A DNA stretch of 64,000 nucleotides, taken from contig NZ_CAOJCM010000012.1 of NCBI RefSeq assembly GCF_948329825.1, positions 1-64,000 on the forward strand, written 5' to 3'. The notes beneath the pieces are model-generated. The model saw only the letters and a program-made list of their open reading frames with translations. It did no database searches and was not told the origin of the DNA. Position numbers and translations under genes: made by a program. This DNA is from Paenibacillus sp. JJ-100. GTDB taxonomy: Bacteria > Bacillota > Bacilli > Paenibacillales > Paenibacillaceae. Shown piece by piece: positions 26,149-33,849 of this stretch; within the stretch, counting starts at the first letter, position 1; the number at the start of each line of letters is the position of its first letter.

Positions 26149-28656
26149 TCAACTTACGGTACGAGGACGTTCCATACGGCTAATACCTGGCACACGTAAG
26201 GTAGCCCATTCAGGACGATAATGTTCAACTTTGCCAACCACGACTGTCATGTCATCCAGAATCTCTTGCTGCTGGTACCGAATTACGCTCTCAAGTAGGC
26301 AGTCTGCCAGTTCTTGTGGATCTTCTGTATCAATCTCCTGAATGAGGCGTTTCATCCACAATTCCTTATTAACTGCATATCCTGGAGCATCATAGATACC
26401 ATCTGTCATCATGATCAAAATATCACCCGGCTGCAGCTGGAGTGTCACCAGATCTACCTCAATGTCTTTAATTATGCCGATCGGCAGATTGCTTGCCGAA
26501 ACCGGAATAACCTCCTGCCCACGTTTAATAAAGCTCGGGGTCGAGCCAATTTTCATAAAGGTTGTTTCTGCTGTATATTCATCGATCAGCGCCATATCGA
26601 CAGTGGCATACATCTCTTCTGGAGAGCGCAGCATCAGCACGGAATTGACAGATTTGATCGCTAATTTCTCATCCATGCCTGACTGAAGAAGTTGCTCCAG
26701 AATATTTAATGCTGCACTGCTCTCCATACGCGCCCGCTCTCCATTCCCCATTCCATCACTAAGCGCAACAGCAAACGTACCATTACCCAGTTCTACCGTA
26801 CTGAAGCTATCGCCGGACATCACATCGCCTCCCTTGGCAGCAGCAGCTACACCTGTGGTCACCTCAAATGTCTTTGCCGAGCCAAAAGTTACGGTTGCCA
26901 ATCCCTGACGAGGATCGGTCATCGTTTCATGCAATACAGCGATATGCTCGTCCAGTACATTAGAGATCAGCGGAGCGATCATTTTCCGGCATTCATCAAA
27001 CCCTCTGGTATACGCATGCACAATCTCAATTTCTACATTGCCCGCTTCCAGATTGATAATTTCAATAGAATGAATAGATAGTCCAAGAGACTCCAGCGCA
27101 TCCCGAATCTGTTCTTCTTGTTGCACCATCTCCTCACTTTCGCGTTGAATTTCTTTGGCCAGGTCCTCCATCACCTGAGATACTCCGGATAATTGTTCGG
27201 CAACCAGCTGCCTGCTATCAATAATCTGGCGTTTCCATTGCATATTGTGCTGATGCAGACCATATTGAGCCCGCATGACTTCCAGAACCTCTTCTGGTTT
27301 GGCACATACTCTGTTCCACTCAACGGGAATTTGTTTACCCGATATCTCCGGATTAGCCTCGATTGTACTCATTACATCCGTCATGTAGCTGTAGGTTTGA
27401 ATAAACTTGGCATCCCAGCATTGTGTACGCTTGAAGCAACCCGCACAGGTCCCTTCAGCCACTGCATTCATGAAATGATCCATGCCCCCTTCTTTATGTA
27501 TCGGCTCCCCCGTACCGGACATCTGATCAAAGCTACGTGATAACTGACGAAATACCTGTGAAAATCGGGTCACTCGTTCCGCAGTAATATCCCGAATCCG
27601 TTTGGCGTATTCATGTTGTGACTTAGTATGATTCTGCGTGCCTGGCACATATTTAGAGATCGCATCAACTACACTCTTCGGTGTTAACATAAATAGTACA
27701 ATGGCTGCACATGTTTCCCACAGCGAATTCATCACATCGCCCGGACCACCAAGATATATAGATAGAATGGACGAACCCAGCAGCATGCCCAGGGCAACCG
27801 ATGCACGCTTCCCCTCACGAAGCATACCTGCTAACATTCCTGCAAAAGCAAGCAGACTCATCTGGTATACTGCGGACATATCAGCCAGACTCAGAATTAA
27901 ACCTGTGATCACACCGACCGAAGCACCCAGGGGGGCTCCTCCCACCAGAGCAAAGATTAGAATAAGATAACGTGAGAGCATATGCTCTACTGAAAGAGAC
28001 TGAATAGTCCACCCCACCGCTCCAGTCATTACGGATGCCAGCAAAATAATCAGGCACAGGATCTCCTCGTTCTTTAGGTTGAACTTTTTTTTGCGGTACG
28101 TAAAAATCGGTATCGCTTGAATGAACACCAGAGTCAGCACGAAACTTAGAACGGAATCCATCGTTAGCATTAACATCGCATACCAGCTGAACGAAGGACC
28201 TATGACAACGGCGAATAGTTTTACCATAAAAGTTGTCGTAAACACCATCATTGGTGCATATGATAATTCAGCACGGTCATAAGATTCCAACCCACGGAAT
28301 AATAAATAGAAGATGGCAATCTCGGAGGCCACAATTAGTGAAACCGGGAACGGAGCAAACAGACTTCCGGCGAGTAGTGCCCCTCCAACCGGAATCATGT
28401 AATCCCTGCGCATAAAAGCAATGACAGCAAAGTATGCGATAGCAAAAGGAGATAACTCATTCAAGATCATCGCCTTCCCTAGTAGAAAGCCCATAAAGGT
28501 AAGTAGCAATACCCACTTACGAGATACTACCGCCTGGACAGCCTTGCGGGAACCGAGCCATTGTTTCAGACGTACTGACAGTTCCTCTCGGGCTGCAGCA
28601 CCTCCTTTACCTGCTTTCATTCCCGGAAATTGAAGGACATTCCACTTTTCCATCAT
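26149..28656 (-). CDS. spoIIE: Stage II sporulation protein E, PP2C phosphatase
   Basis: An 835-residue protein that dephosphorylates SpoIIAA to free sigma-F in the forespore and links this to FtsZ at the polar septum. The N-terminal third has about ten membrane helices (about 48-320). A central region with CAGCFKRTQCW (near 405) and long helices follows. The PP2C domain (about 595-815) retains metal ligands in LSDGMGNGERA and MTDGIYDAPG. I start at ATG 28656, after GGGGTG; a TTG six bases upstream is too near that site. Its own promoter shows the unusual Spo0A-type architecture described separately. Confidence 0.96.
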   Translation of the reverse strand: MMEKWNVLQFPGMKAGKGGAAAREELSVRLKQWLGSRKAVQAVVSRKWVLLLTFMGFLLGKAMILNELSPFAIAYFAVIAFMRRDYMIPVGGALLAGSLFAPFPVSLIVASEIAIFYLLFRGLESYDRAELSYAPMMVFTTTFMVKLFAVVIGPSFSWYAMLMLTMDSVLSFVLTLVFIQAIPIFTYRKKKFNLKNEEILCLIILLASVMTGAVGWTIQSLSVEHMLSRYLILIFALVGGAPLGASVGVITGLILSLADMSAVYQMSLLAFAGMLAGMLREGKRASVALGMLLGSSILSIYLGGPGDVMNSLWETCAAIVLFMLTPKSVVDAISKYVPGTQNHTKSQHEYAKRIRDITAERVTRFSQVFRQLSRSFDQMSGTGEPIHKEGGMDHFMNAVAEGTCAGCFKRTQCWDAKFIQTYSYMTDVMSTIEANPEISGKQIPVEWNRVCAKPEEVLEVMRAQYGLHQHNMQWKRQIIDSRQLVAEQLSGVSQVMEDLAKEIQRESEEMVQQEEQIRDALESLGLSIHSIEIINLEAGNVEIEIVHAYTRGFDECRKMIAPLISNVLDEHIAVLHETMTDPRQGLATVTFGSAKTFEVTTGVAAAAKGGDVMSGDSFSTVELGNGTFAVALSDGMGNGERARMESSAALNILEQLLQSGMDEKLAIKSVNSVLMLRSPEEMYATVDMALIDEYTAETTFMKIGSTPSFIKRGQEVIPVSASNLPIGIIKDIEVDLVTLQLQPGDILIMMTDGIYDAPGYAVNKELWMKRLIQEIDTEDPQELADCLLESVIRYQQQEILDDMTVVVGKVEHYRPEWATLRVPGISRMERPRTVS

Positions 28657-28712
28657 GCTCAAGGCACCCCATTCGATTAATTAGATTTCGTGTTTCGTTC
28701 TCGATGGTTCTG

Positions 28713-28778
28713 ATTATAGATAGAGTAGAAGATATAGTTTGTCAGAATAGCTGGATGAGCTTCAAGAAATTTACGACA
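28713..28778 (-). promoter_or_regulatory. spoIIE promoter: sigma-A with 21-base spacer and Spo0A-like boxes
   Basis: Minus-strand -35 CTGACA (28745-28740) and perfect -10 TATAAT (28718-28713) are 21 bases apart. TGACAAA overlaps the -35 and TGTCGTA (28778-28772) lies about 27 bases upstream; both resemble the 0A box TGTCGAA. In B. subtilis spoIIE and spoIIG are known for just this arrangement, in which Spo0A~P compensates for the long spacer. Confidence 0.7.
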
Positions 28779-28779
28779 A

Positions 28780-29096
28780 AAGAAACGGCTCGGCACGATG
28801 GTGCGAAACCCTCGGCCTTATTGTAGTTTCATGCCCTTTTCAGCATTCTACTCGAAATAAGGATGTCTGATTTTGAACGAGAATCAGGTGGGTGTCGTCA
28901 TGATATGAGCAGAATAACTGGGGAATGCCACGGAAACCTGTCGGTAAAAAATCGAAGGCGACAAATGTTCTTATGATTCCGTTTGACAGCATAATTTCAT
29001 AAGGAGATCATGTCGTGACTTACCTAAAAACCCCTTCCTCTATGGTGTTTCGTCGAAATAGGAATATATATTGGATATCCATAAAAAAAGAAACAC
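28780..29096. other. Intergenic stretch between spoIIE promoter and yabR terminator
   Basis: About 315 bases with no recognised gene. B. subtilis has two tRNA genes near here; I found no tRNA T-loop signature on either strand. On the plus strand a GTG at 29014 follows AAGGAG with correct spacing and opens a 31-codon frame ending at 29109, inside the terminator. Nothing supports it beyond the ribosome binding site. Confidence 0.4.
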
Positions 29097-29128
29097 AAAA
29101 AAACCGTTAGCCAGTTGGCTAACGGTTT
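29097..29128. terminator. yabR terminator
   Basis: Perfect stem AACCGTTAGCC / GGCTAACGGTT with an AGTT loop (29102-29127), flanked by A-run and T-run so that it could work in both directions. Confidence 0.9.
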
Positions 29129-29159
29129 TACTTATATATTCAAGTCAGGTTGAAACAGA

Positions 29160-29684
29160 TCACACACGTTTAGCGCCACGGCCACCACGTTTGCCCTCTG
29201 TATTCTTCTTGAGCGAAGAAATCCGTTCTTCGCTGTCTTTCAGGAAGCGTGACATTTTATCCTCAAATGAAGGTTTGCCTGCTGCGGGCTTGAAAGAACG
29301 GCCTCCGCGATCACGGTTAAATCCGCCACCACCACCGCGACCTTGGCCACCACTTGGGCCTCCACCGCTGAATCGTTCGCGATCTCCTCCACTGCGTTCC
29401 GGTCTAGGAGCTCTTGGTGGTCTGGATTGTGTCTGTTGCTCTACCGGCTTGTCAACAGCCTGTTTGATGGAAAGTCCGATCTTGCCGTCCTTGTCAACGT
29501 TGATAACCTTTACTGTAACTTGGTCATTCAGCTTCAGGTGGTCGTTGACATCTTTGACGTAATTGTCGGCGATTTCCGAGATGTGAACGAGACCCGTGAC
29601 ACCTCCTGACAGATCCACAAATGCTCCAAAATGCGTGATTCCTGTCACCTTGCCCTCTAACTTGGTGCCCACTTCAATTGCCAT
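29160..29684 (-). CDS. yabR: S1-domain RNA-binding protein with an RGG-rich insert (YabR-like)
   Basis: A 174-residue protein. Residues 5-75 form one S1 RNA-binding domain (GKVTGITHFGAFVDL, GLVHISEIADNYV, KVINVDKDGKIGLSIK). Residues about 85-130 are low-complexity, with many R and G in RGG-like runs and some F. The C-terminus (SRFLKDSEERISSLKKNTEG..RGGRGAKR) matches B. subtilis YabR, which is about 128 residues, so the insert is extra. ATG 29684 was chosen from the family N-terminus (MAIEVGTKL); the spacer to GGGAGG is long. Ribosome association is likely for this family. Confidence 0.88.
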   Translation of the reverse strand: MAIEVGTKLEGKVTGITHFGAFVDLSGGVTGLVHISEIADNYVKDVNDHLKLNDQVTVKVINVDKDGKIGLSIKQAVDKPVEQQTQSRPPRAPRPERSGGDRERFSGGGPSGGQGRGGGGGFNRDRGGRSFKPAAGKPSFEDKMSRFLKDSEERISSLKKNTEGKRGGRGAKRV

Positions 29685-29758
29685 AGAATAAAATGATCCT
29701 CCCTTAAAAATATACAACCCGATTTTTTAAATACCCAAATCATGCTGTGCTACTTGTG

Positions 29759-29788
29759 ATTATACCTTATGCCACAAACCAAGGTCAA
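29759..29788 (-). promoter_or_regulatory. yabR promoter (sigma-A)
   Basis: Minus-strand -35 TTGACC (29788-29783), 18-base spacer, -10 TATAAT (29764-29759) with GG just before it. Confidence 0.68.
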
Positions 29789-29886
29789 CTGAGCACTGGC
29801 CTATTGGAAAGCCTATTTTTTTCGGTTCATCTCCAAAATATATCTGGAGAGCATACCTTGCTTTAGCAGTGAAAGACGGAATACCA

Positions 29887-30222
29887 TTAGTTTCCTGACT
29901 CTTCAACCTGAATTGGTGTTTCCTCAGGCAGATAATATCCCTTTTTTCGTGCCAGCTGACCTATGTACTCAGGGTCCTTTAACCGACTGACTTCATACTT
30001 CAGCTGCTCTAGTTGTTGTTGTGTCTCCTGCTTAGAGCCTTGCTGTTTGGCCAAATAAGAACTCTTGTCCGATATTTGTGCATTCTGAACAAGGAACGTA
30101 TATCCTGACCAGATTGCAAAAACAACTACAAATGTGAGCCAAAGCATCAGGCGCCTTCGTGCACCGGCAGACTTTCCCTGATTAACTTGGCCCTTCTGTT
30201 TGCCCACAGGTGTTCTACTCAT
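29887..30222 (-). CDS. divIC: Septum formation initiator DivIC/FtsB
   Basis: A 111-residue bitopic membrane protein of the divisome that forms a complex with FtsL and DivIB. A basic cytoplasmic N-terminus (about 1-25) is followed by one membrane helix (about 26-45) and an extracellular coiled coil (about 55-90). The end has the DivIC-like DPEYIGQLARKKGYYLPEE. Its ATG overlaps the last bases of yabQ by eight, with GGAGGT in front. It ends the yabP-yabQ-divIC run, as in B. subtilis. Confidence 0.92.
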   Translation of the reverse strand: MSRTPVGKQKGQVNQGKSAGARRRLMLWLTFVVVFAIWSGYTFLVQNAQISDKSSYLAKQQGSKQETQQQLEQLKYEVSRLKDPEYIGQLARKKGYYLPEETPIQVEESGN

Positions 30223-30805
30223 TCCTCGGACCTCCTTGAAACCAGCGTTTCCATATCACTGCAATCTTTGTACCCACTCGGATCATCCACTGAGGCGTCA
30301 CCCAATAACTCAGGAGCGGCCTGAACATCCAGCAGAACAATTTACCGAAAGGCGTTAAACATTGCACCACCAGCTTACCAAGGAATATTAGTATCGCAAG
30401 GATAAAACCGAATAATACGCGAACCATTTTATATATTCCCTTAATCGGCACAACAATCAAGATGTTAAGGATATGTCCACACCACTGGATGAGTGTTCTT
30501 GCGAGTTTAATTAACATTACCACAAAATGCTGAGTTGTAACACTTAAAAGCCAAAAATAGAAGCAAACTCCGATAATCAGCCCCAAAAAGACATAAAACC
30601 GCAGCTGTCCGTGATTTCCGGCATACAACATCCGAAAAACGAACAACGCGGAAGCGATCCAGTACAACAAATCAAGTGAATGGATGCTCCACTTCGGGAA
30701 TTGCAGCTGTCCGGACAGTACCCGGTAACTGTCGTAAGCTACGCCCATCACAATTCCCGATAACATCATCCAGGCCAGTGTGATCCACTGTGCATCAAGA
30801 ATCAT
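30215..30805 (-). CDS. yabQ: Spore cortex biosynthesis protein YabQ
   Basis: A 196-residue membrane protein needed for spore cortex formation and found in the outer forespore membrane of B. subtilis. Hydrophobic helices lie at about 5-25, 44-62, 70-90 and 130-150. The family N-terminus (ILDAQWITLAWMMLSGIVMGVAYD) is recognisable in pieces. ATG overlaps the yabP stop (ATGA), so translation is coupled. The pair yabP-yabQ is sigma-E controlled in B. subtilis; I could not read a firm sigma-E promoter here. Confidence 0.9.
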   Translation of the reverse strand: MILDAQWITLAWMMLSGIVMGVAYDSYRVLSGQLQFPKWSIHSLDLLYWIASALFVFRMLYAGNHGQLRFYVFLGLIIGVCFYFWLLSVTTQHFVVMLIKLARTLIQWCGHILNILIVVPIKGIYKMVRVLFGFILAILIFLGKLVVQCLTPFGKLFCWMFRPLLSYWVTPQWMIRVGTKIAVIWKRWFQGGPRNE

Positions 30806-31086
30806 CGGAACATCTTGCCAAACAGGCCTTTACTATTTTTGGACTGGGAACCGGGGTCCAGATATTGAAGCGAACTAATCGTGCCCTCAATAGATAAGAG
30901 ACCTTCCTCCAGGCTCAAGTTTTTGATATGTAAATTGTGCCCCCGGATGGTCAGATGCCCAAGTTCGGTCTGAAGCAAAAATTCCTCACTGTCAAAGCTC
31001 TCCACATTGGAGACCCCTGTCAGATCAAGCAGCTTCCGATTCTGCATGTTCAGATGATGCTGTTTTGCCTTTCCGTGCTCAACCAT
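30802..31086 (-). CDS. yabP: Sporulation protein YabP
   Basis: A 94-residue soluble protein of the YabP/YqfC family, required with YabQ for a normal cortex in B. subtilis. The signature is the repeated beta-strand region LLDLTGVSNVESFDSEEFLLQT and LTIRGHNLHIKNLSLEEGLLSIEG, given here in shortened form. There is no signal peptide. ATG 31086 follows AAGGAGGGG. It is the first gene of yabP-yabQ-divIC and is separated from rqcP by a terminator. Confidence 0.92.
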   Translation of the reverse strand: MVEHGKAKQHHLNMQNRKLLDLTGVSNVESFDSEEFLLQTELGHLTIRGHNLHIKNLSLEEGLLSIEGTISSLQYLDPGSQSKNSKGLFGKMFR

Positions 31087-31186
31087 GGCATGTACCCCTC
31101 CTTCTTTAGTACCTAGCTTATGGATGAGGGAACGAGATTAGAACCATCACCTTACGAATCTATTCATTTCCTTCTGGGACATAACG

Positions 31187-31217
31187 AAAAACGCCCTTCC
31201 GCATTCGGAAGGACGTT
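31187..31217 (-). terminator. rqcP terminator
   Basis: Minus-strand stem AACGTCCTTCCG / CGGAAGGGCGTT with an AATG loop, followed by TTTTC. It ends the HU-rqcP transcript. Confidence 0.88.
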
Positions 31218-31262
31218 TTAATTCCATAACATAAAAGGCATTTCAATGTATCAGGTGGACTG

Positions 31263-31541
31263 TTACCAGTCTATCCCGTTATCCTTGGCGATCGGCTCTT
31301 CCTTAACCAAGGTGTAGAGGCTACTCGCCTCCTCCTTCTTTGTACTCTCAGCAAGACGTTCCACCTTCACGGTGACCAGCTTTTGACCAAATTGAACAGT
31401 AAGCTCATCTCCTACTTTGACAGAAGCGCTAGGTTTGGCTTCCCGTCCATTCACCAGAACACGTCCCTGTTCAGAGATGTCCTTGGCTACCGTACGGCGT
31501 TTGATCAGCCGAGATACTTTCAGGAATTTATCAAGACGCAT
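31263..31541 (-). CDS. rqcP: S4-domain ribosome quality control factor RqcP
   Basis: A 92-residue protein (YabO/RqcP) that binds stalled 50S subunits and helps RqcH add alanine tails to incomplete chains. Residues 1-60 are a complete S4 RNA-binding domain (MRLDKFLKVSRLIKRRTVAK, then GRVLVNG and VKVGDELTVQFG). The C-terminal tail is charged. Its ATG overlaps the HU stop as TAATG, so its translation is probably coupled to HU. In B. subtilis it lies next to mazG/yabN with no HU gene between. Confidence 0.92.
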   Translation of the reverse strand: MRLDKFLKVSRLIKRRTVAKDISEQGRVLVNGREAKPSASVKVGDELTVQFGQKLVTVKVERLAESTKKEEASSLYTLVKEEPIAKDNGIDW

Positions 31542-31813
31542 TATTTTACTGCTTCTTTAAGTTTGTTACCTGCTTTAAATGCAGGAACAATGGACTCAGG
31601 AATCACAATCTCATTCCCTGTTTGCGGGTTACGTCCTGTACGTCCAGAACGTTTGCGGGTCTCAAAAGTGCCGAAGCCGATCAATTGTACTTTGTCACCG
31701 CTGGCAAGTGCATCCGTAATTTCTCCTAAAAAGCCATTCAATACGGACTCGACATCTTTCTTTGTCAAACCGCTTTTGTTAGAAATGTTGTTAATCAGGT
31801 CTGTTTTGTTCAT
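31541..31813 (-). CDS. hbs: DNA-binding protein HU
   Basis: A 90-residue histone-like protein that bends and compacts DNA. MNKTDLINNISNKSG begins the family pattern; the DNA-binding arm GFGTFETRKRSGRTGRNPQT (about 46-65) carries the HU signature, and VPAFKAGNKLKE follows. ATG 31813, nine bases after GGGAGG, fixes the start. HU is typically very abundant, so sharing a transcript with rqcP is notable. In B. subtilis hbs lies elsewhere, so this position is a difference in gene order. Confidence 0.96.
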   Translation of the reverse strand: MNKTDLINNISNKSGLTKKDVESVLNGFLGEITDALASGDKVQLIGFGTFETRKRSGRTGRNPQTGNEIVIPESIVPAFKAGNKLKEAVK

Positions 31814-32117
31814 GTTTAAAAGCCTCCCAATTTGAAAAAAAAGTATCTGCGAGCCTTGATGACCTTGCCTAAACCAAGTCATTTCTCGCATGGTTACTAC
31901 ACATGTATTCTGGCTTGTATGCTAAATTCCTGCCTTGTGCTGGGACTTTTTTAGCTTTTATCACTGCATGGCAGAGATTTGTTTAAGTCCAGTACCCGAA
32001 ATAATGTCAGGTTAAACATCATATCCCAAAAATAGCATGAACACATGTTCGCCCATCATAACACACTGCCCAGCCTGATGGAATGAAAGTTTTGGTTACA
32101 TTTACAAAATATTAAAA
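31814..32117 (-). other. Leader region of the HU gene
   Basis: About 300 bases without a gene between mazG and HU. An HU promoter must be here, but several A/T-rich candidates (for example TATGAT at about 32021) lack a good -35. No terminator for mazG with a clear T-run was seen. Confidence 0.35.
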
Positions 32118-33611
32118 CTAGAGCCCTGCTTTCTTCGCCTGTTGCCAGAACTGCTCCATCTCTTCCACCGTGCTGTCCGCAGGTGTTTTACCTCGTTCAC
32201 GAAGCCGATCCTCAATATACTGAAACCTAGCAACAAACTTGCGGTTTGTAGCAGCAAGAGCCTCCTCGGGGTCCGTGCCAATGAAACGAGCTACGTTCGC
32301 TGTGGCAAATAACACATCACCAAGTTCCAGCTTACGGGCTTCATCATCATGTCCCTGCTGCACCGCTTCTTTCAGTTCGGCCAGTTCCTCTTCGATCTTG
32401 TCAAAGACGCCCTCTACATCATCCCAATCGAAGCCGACTTTGGCTGCTTTTTTCTGGAGCTTGTATCCTTTCATCAGTGCAGGCAGATCACGCGGAATGC
32501 CATCCAGCACAGAAGCCTTATGCATGTCCTGACCTTTACGCTTTTTCTCCTCTGCTTTCATCTGTTCCCAGTTTTGCAAGGCTTCAGTCGCATCTTCAGC
32601 CTGATTATCGCCAAATACATGCGGATGACGGAAGATCAGCTTGTCATTCAACCCTTCAATGACGTCATACACGTTAAACGTACCGACCTCTTCTTCCATC
32701 TGAGCATGCAGCATAATCTGCAGCAACAGATCACCCAACTCTTCTTTCATATGATCCGGGTCATCCTCGTCGATGGTCTCAATTACTTCATAAGTCTCTT
32801 CAATCAGATTTTTGCGAATCGACTGATGCGTCTGCTCTTGATCCCACGGGCAGCCACCTGGGCTGCGGAGAATGTTTACAATCTCGTGCAAACGTGCGAA
32901 GGAACGGCGACGCAGTGCATCATCTGTATTTTTCGGCACATAGATCAGGGACAGGTTGCCATAACCAGGGGTCCGATCCAGCTCATGTAGCGGCACCTTA
33001 TGAATGACTTCTTGACCTTGCACGCCAAGTGCATGACCCACAACCACTGGATAATCGTCGGGGTATACCTCCATTAGACATAACTTCACGTCCGAAGCGG
33101 TAAAGCCATCATAGACTTGTCCAATTAACGTATGTAGTTGCGGTTGTACAAGTTCTGGACTCAGACTGCTGGCATCCAGTAATTGAAAACCTTCAATAGG
33201 GTCAAAGCCAAGCCGAATAAAAGCTTCATCCAGGAAACTCTCTCCACCCATGATACGTAGGGAAATGCCTTGTTCTGGACATTGTTCTTTCAAAAGACGT
33301 ACACTCGCTTCGGCAACCATTGGATGGCCTGGTACAGCATAGACAATCTCAGTATCTGAAGCCCCACTTCGAGCAGCCTCAATCAGTTGTTTTGCAATCT
33401 CATCATAAACCTCGGGGAAGGAGGATTTTTCTTCATAGATGCTGTCAAACGACGTCATCTCCAGCCCCTCCTGCTGTAGATCGTTCAGCGCCGGATGATC
33501 CAATGTACGTACATACAAGGTAGACGCGTTTTTCATTTTTTTAATAATGCCCAAAGTCAGTTGATCTGCATCACCAGATCCTAGACCAACCACTGTCAAA
33601 GCTGCACTCAT
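32118..33611 (-). CDS. mazG: Nucleoside triphosphate pyrophosphohydrolase with methylase-like domain (YabN/MazG)
   Basis: A 497-residue two-domain protein. The N-terminal domain (about 1-225) is a tetrapyrrole/corrin methylase-like fold (VVGLGSGDADQLTLG, YAVPGHPMVAE). The C-terminal MazG part (about 235-490) has two all-alpha NTPase units with metal-binding Glu/Asp motifs EETYEVIETI..EELGDLLLQ and EEELAELKEA..ELGDVLFA. It removes non-standard or damaged NTPs. ATG 33611 follows GGAGGT; a longer frame extends upstream without support. The same fusion occurs in B. subtilis YabN. Confidence 0.93.
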   Translation of the reverse strand: MSAALTVVGLGSGDADQLTLGIIKKMKNASTLYVRTLDHPALNDLQQEGLEMTSFDSIYEEKSSFPEVYDEIAKQLIEAARSGASDTEIVYAVPGHPMVAEASVRLLKEQCPEQGISLRIMGGESFLDEAFIRLGFDPIEGFQLLDASSLSPELVQPQLHTLIGQVYDGFTASDVKLCLMEVYPDDYPVVVGHALGVQGQEVIHKVPLHELDRTPGYGNLSLIYVPKNTDDALRRRSFARLHEIVNILRSPGGCPWDQEQTHQSIRKNLIEETYEVIETIDEDDPDHMKEELGDLLLQIMLHAQMEEEVGTFNVYDVIEGLNDKLIFRHPHVFGDNQAEDATEALQNWEQMKAEEKKRKGQDMHKASVLDGIPRDLPALMKGYKLQKKAAKVGFDWDDVEGVFDKIEEELAELKEAVQQGHDDEARKLELGDVLFATANVARFIGTDPEEALAATNRKFVARFQYIEDRLRERGKTPADSTVEEMEQFWQQAKKAGL

Positions 33612-33849
33612 TGTGCTTAAACCTCCATCCGAACCATCCTGCCCTTCCGGGCTGTCTACGCAATTGGTATACCAGAATTGGCATATCAATAGCTATAAGC
33701 ATCTCTCGTCTAAACTGAACAGGATGGCACTCAATAATTAAACGTATTATACCAGAATCTGTCGATATTCAATAATTGCTTCGGTTGTAATAGCAAAACA
33801 GGCATGTTCTGCAGCTGCTTCATTCAGTAGCTAGCAACATAAGTTTGGG

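Noticed and set aside
28780..29096. tRNA genes near spoIIE, as in B. subtilis
   Set aside because: No GTTCGA/GTTCAA T-loop with matching acceptor stem on either strand.
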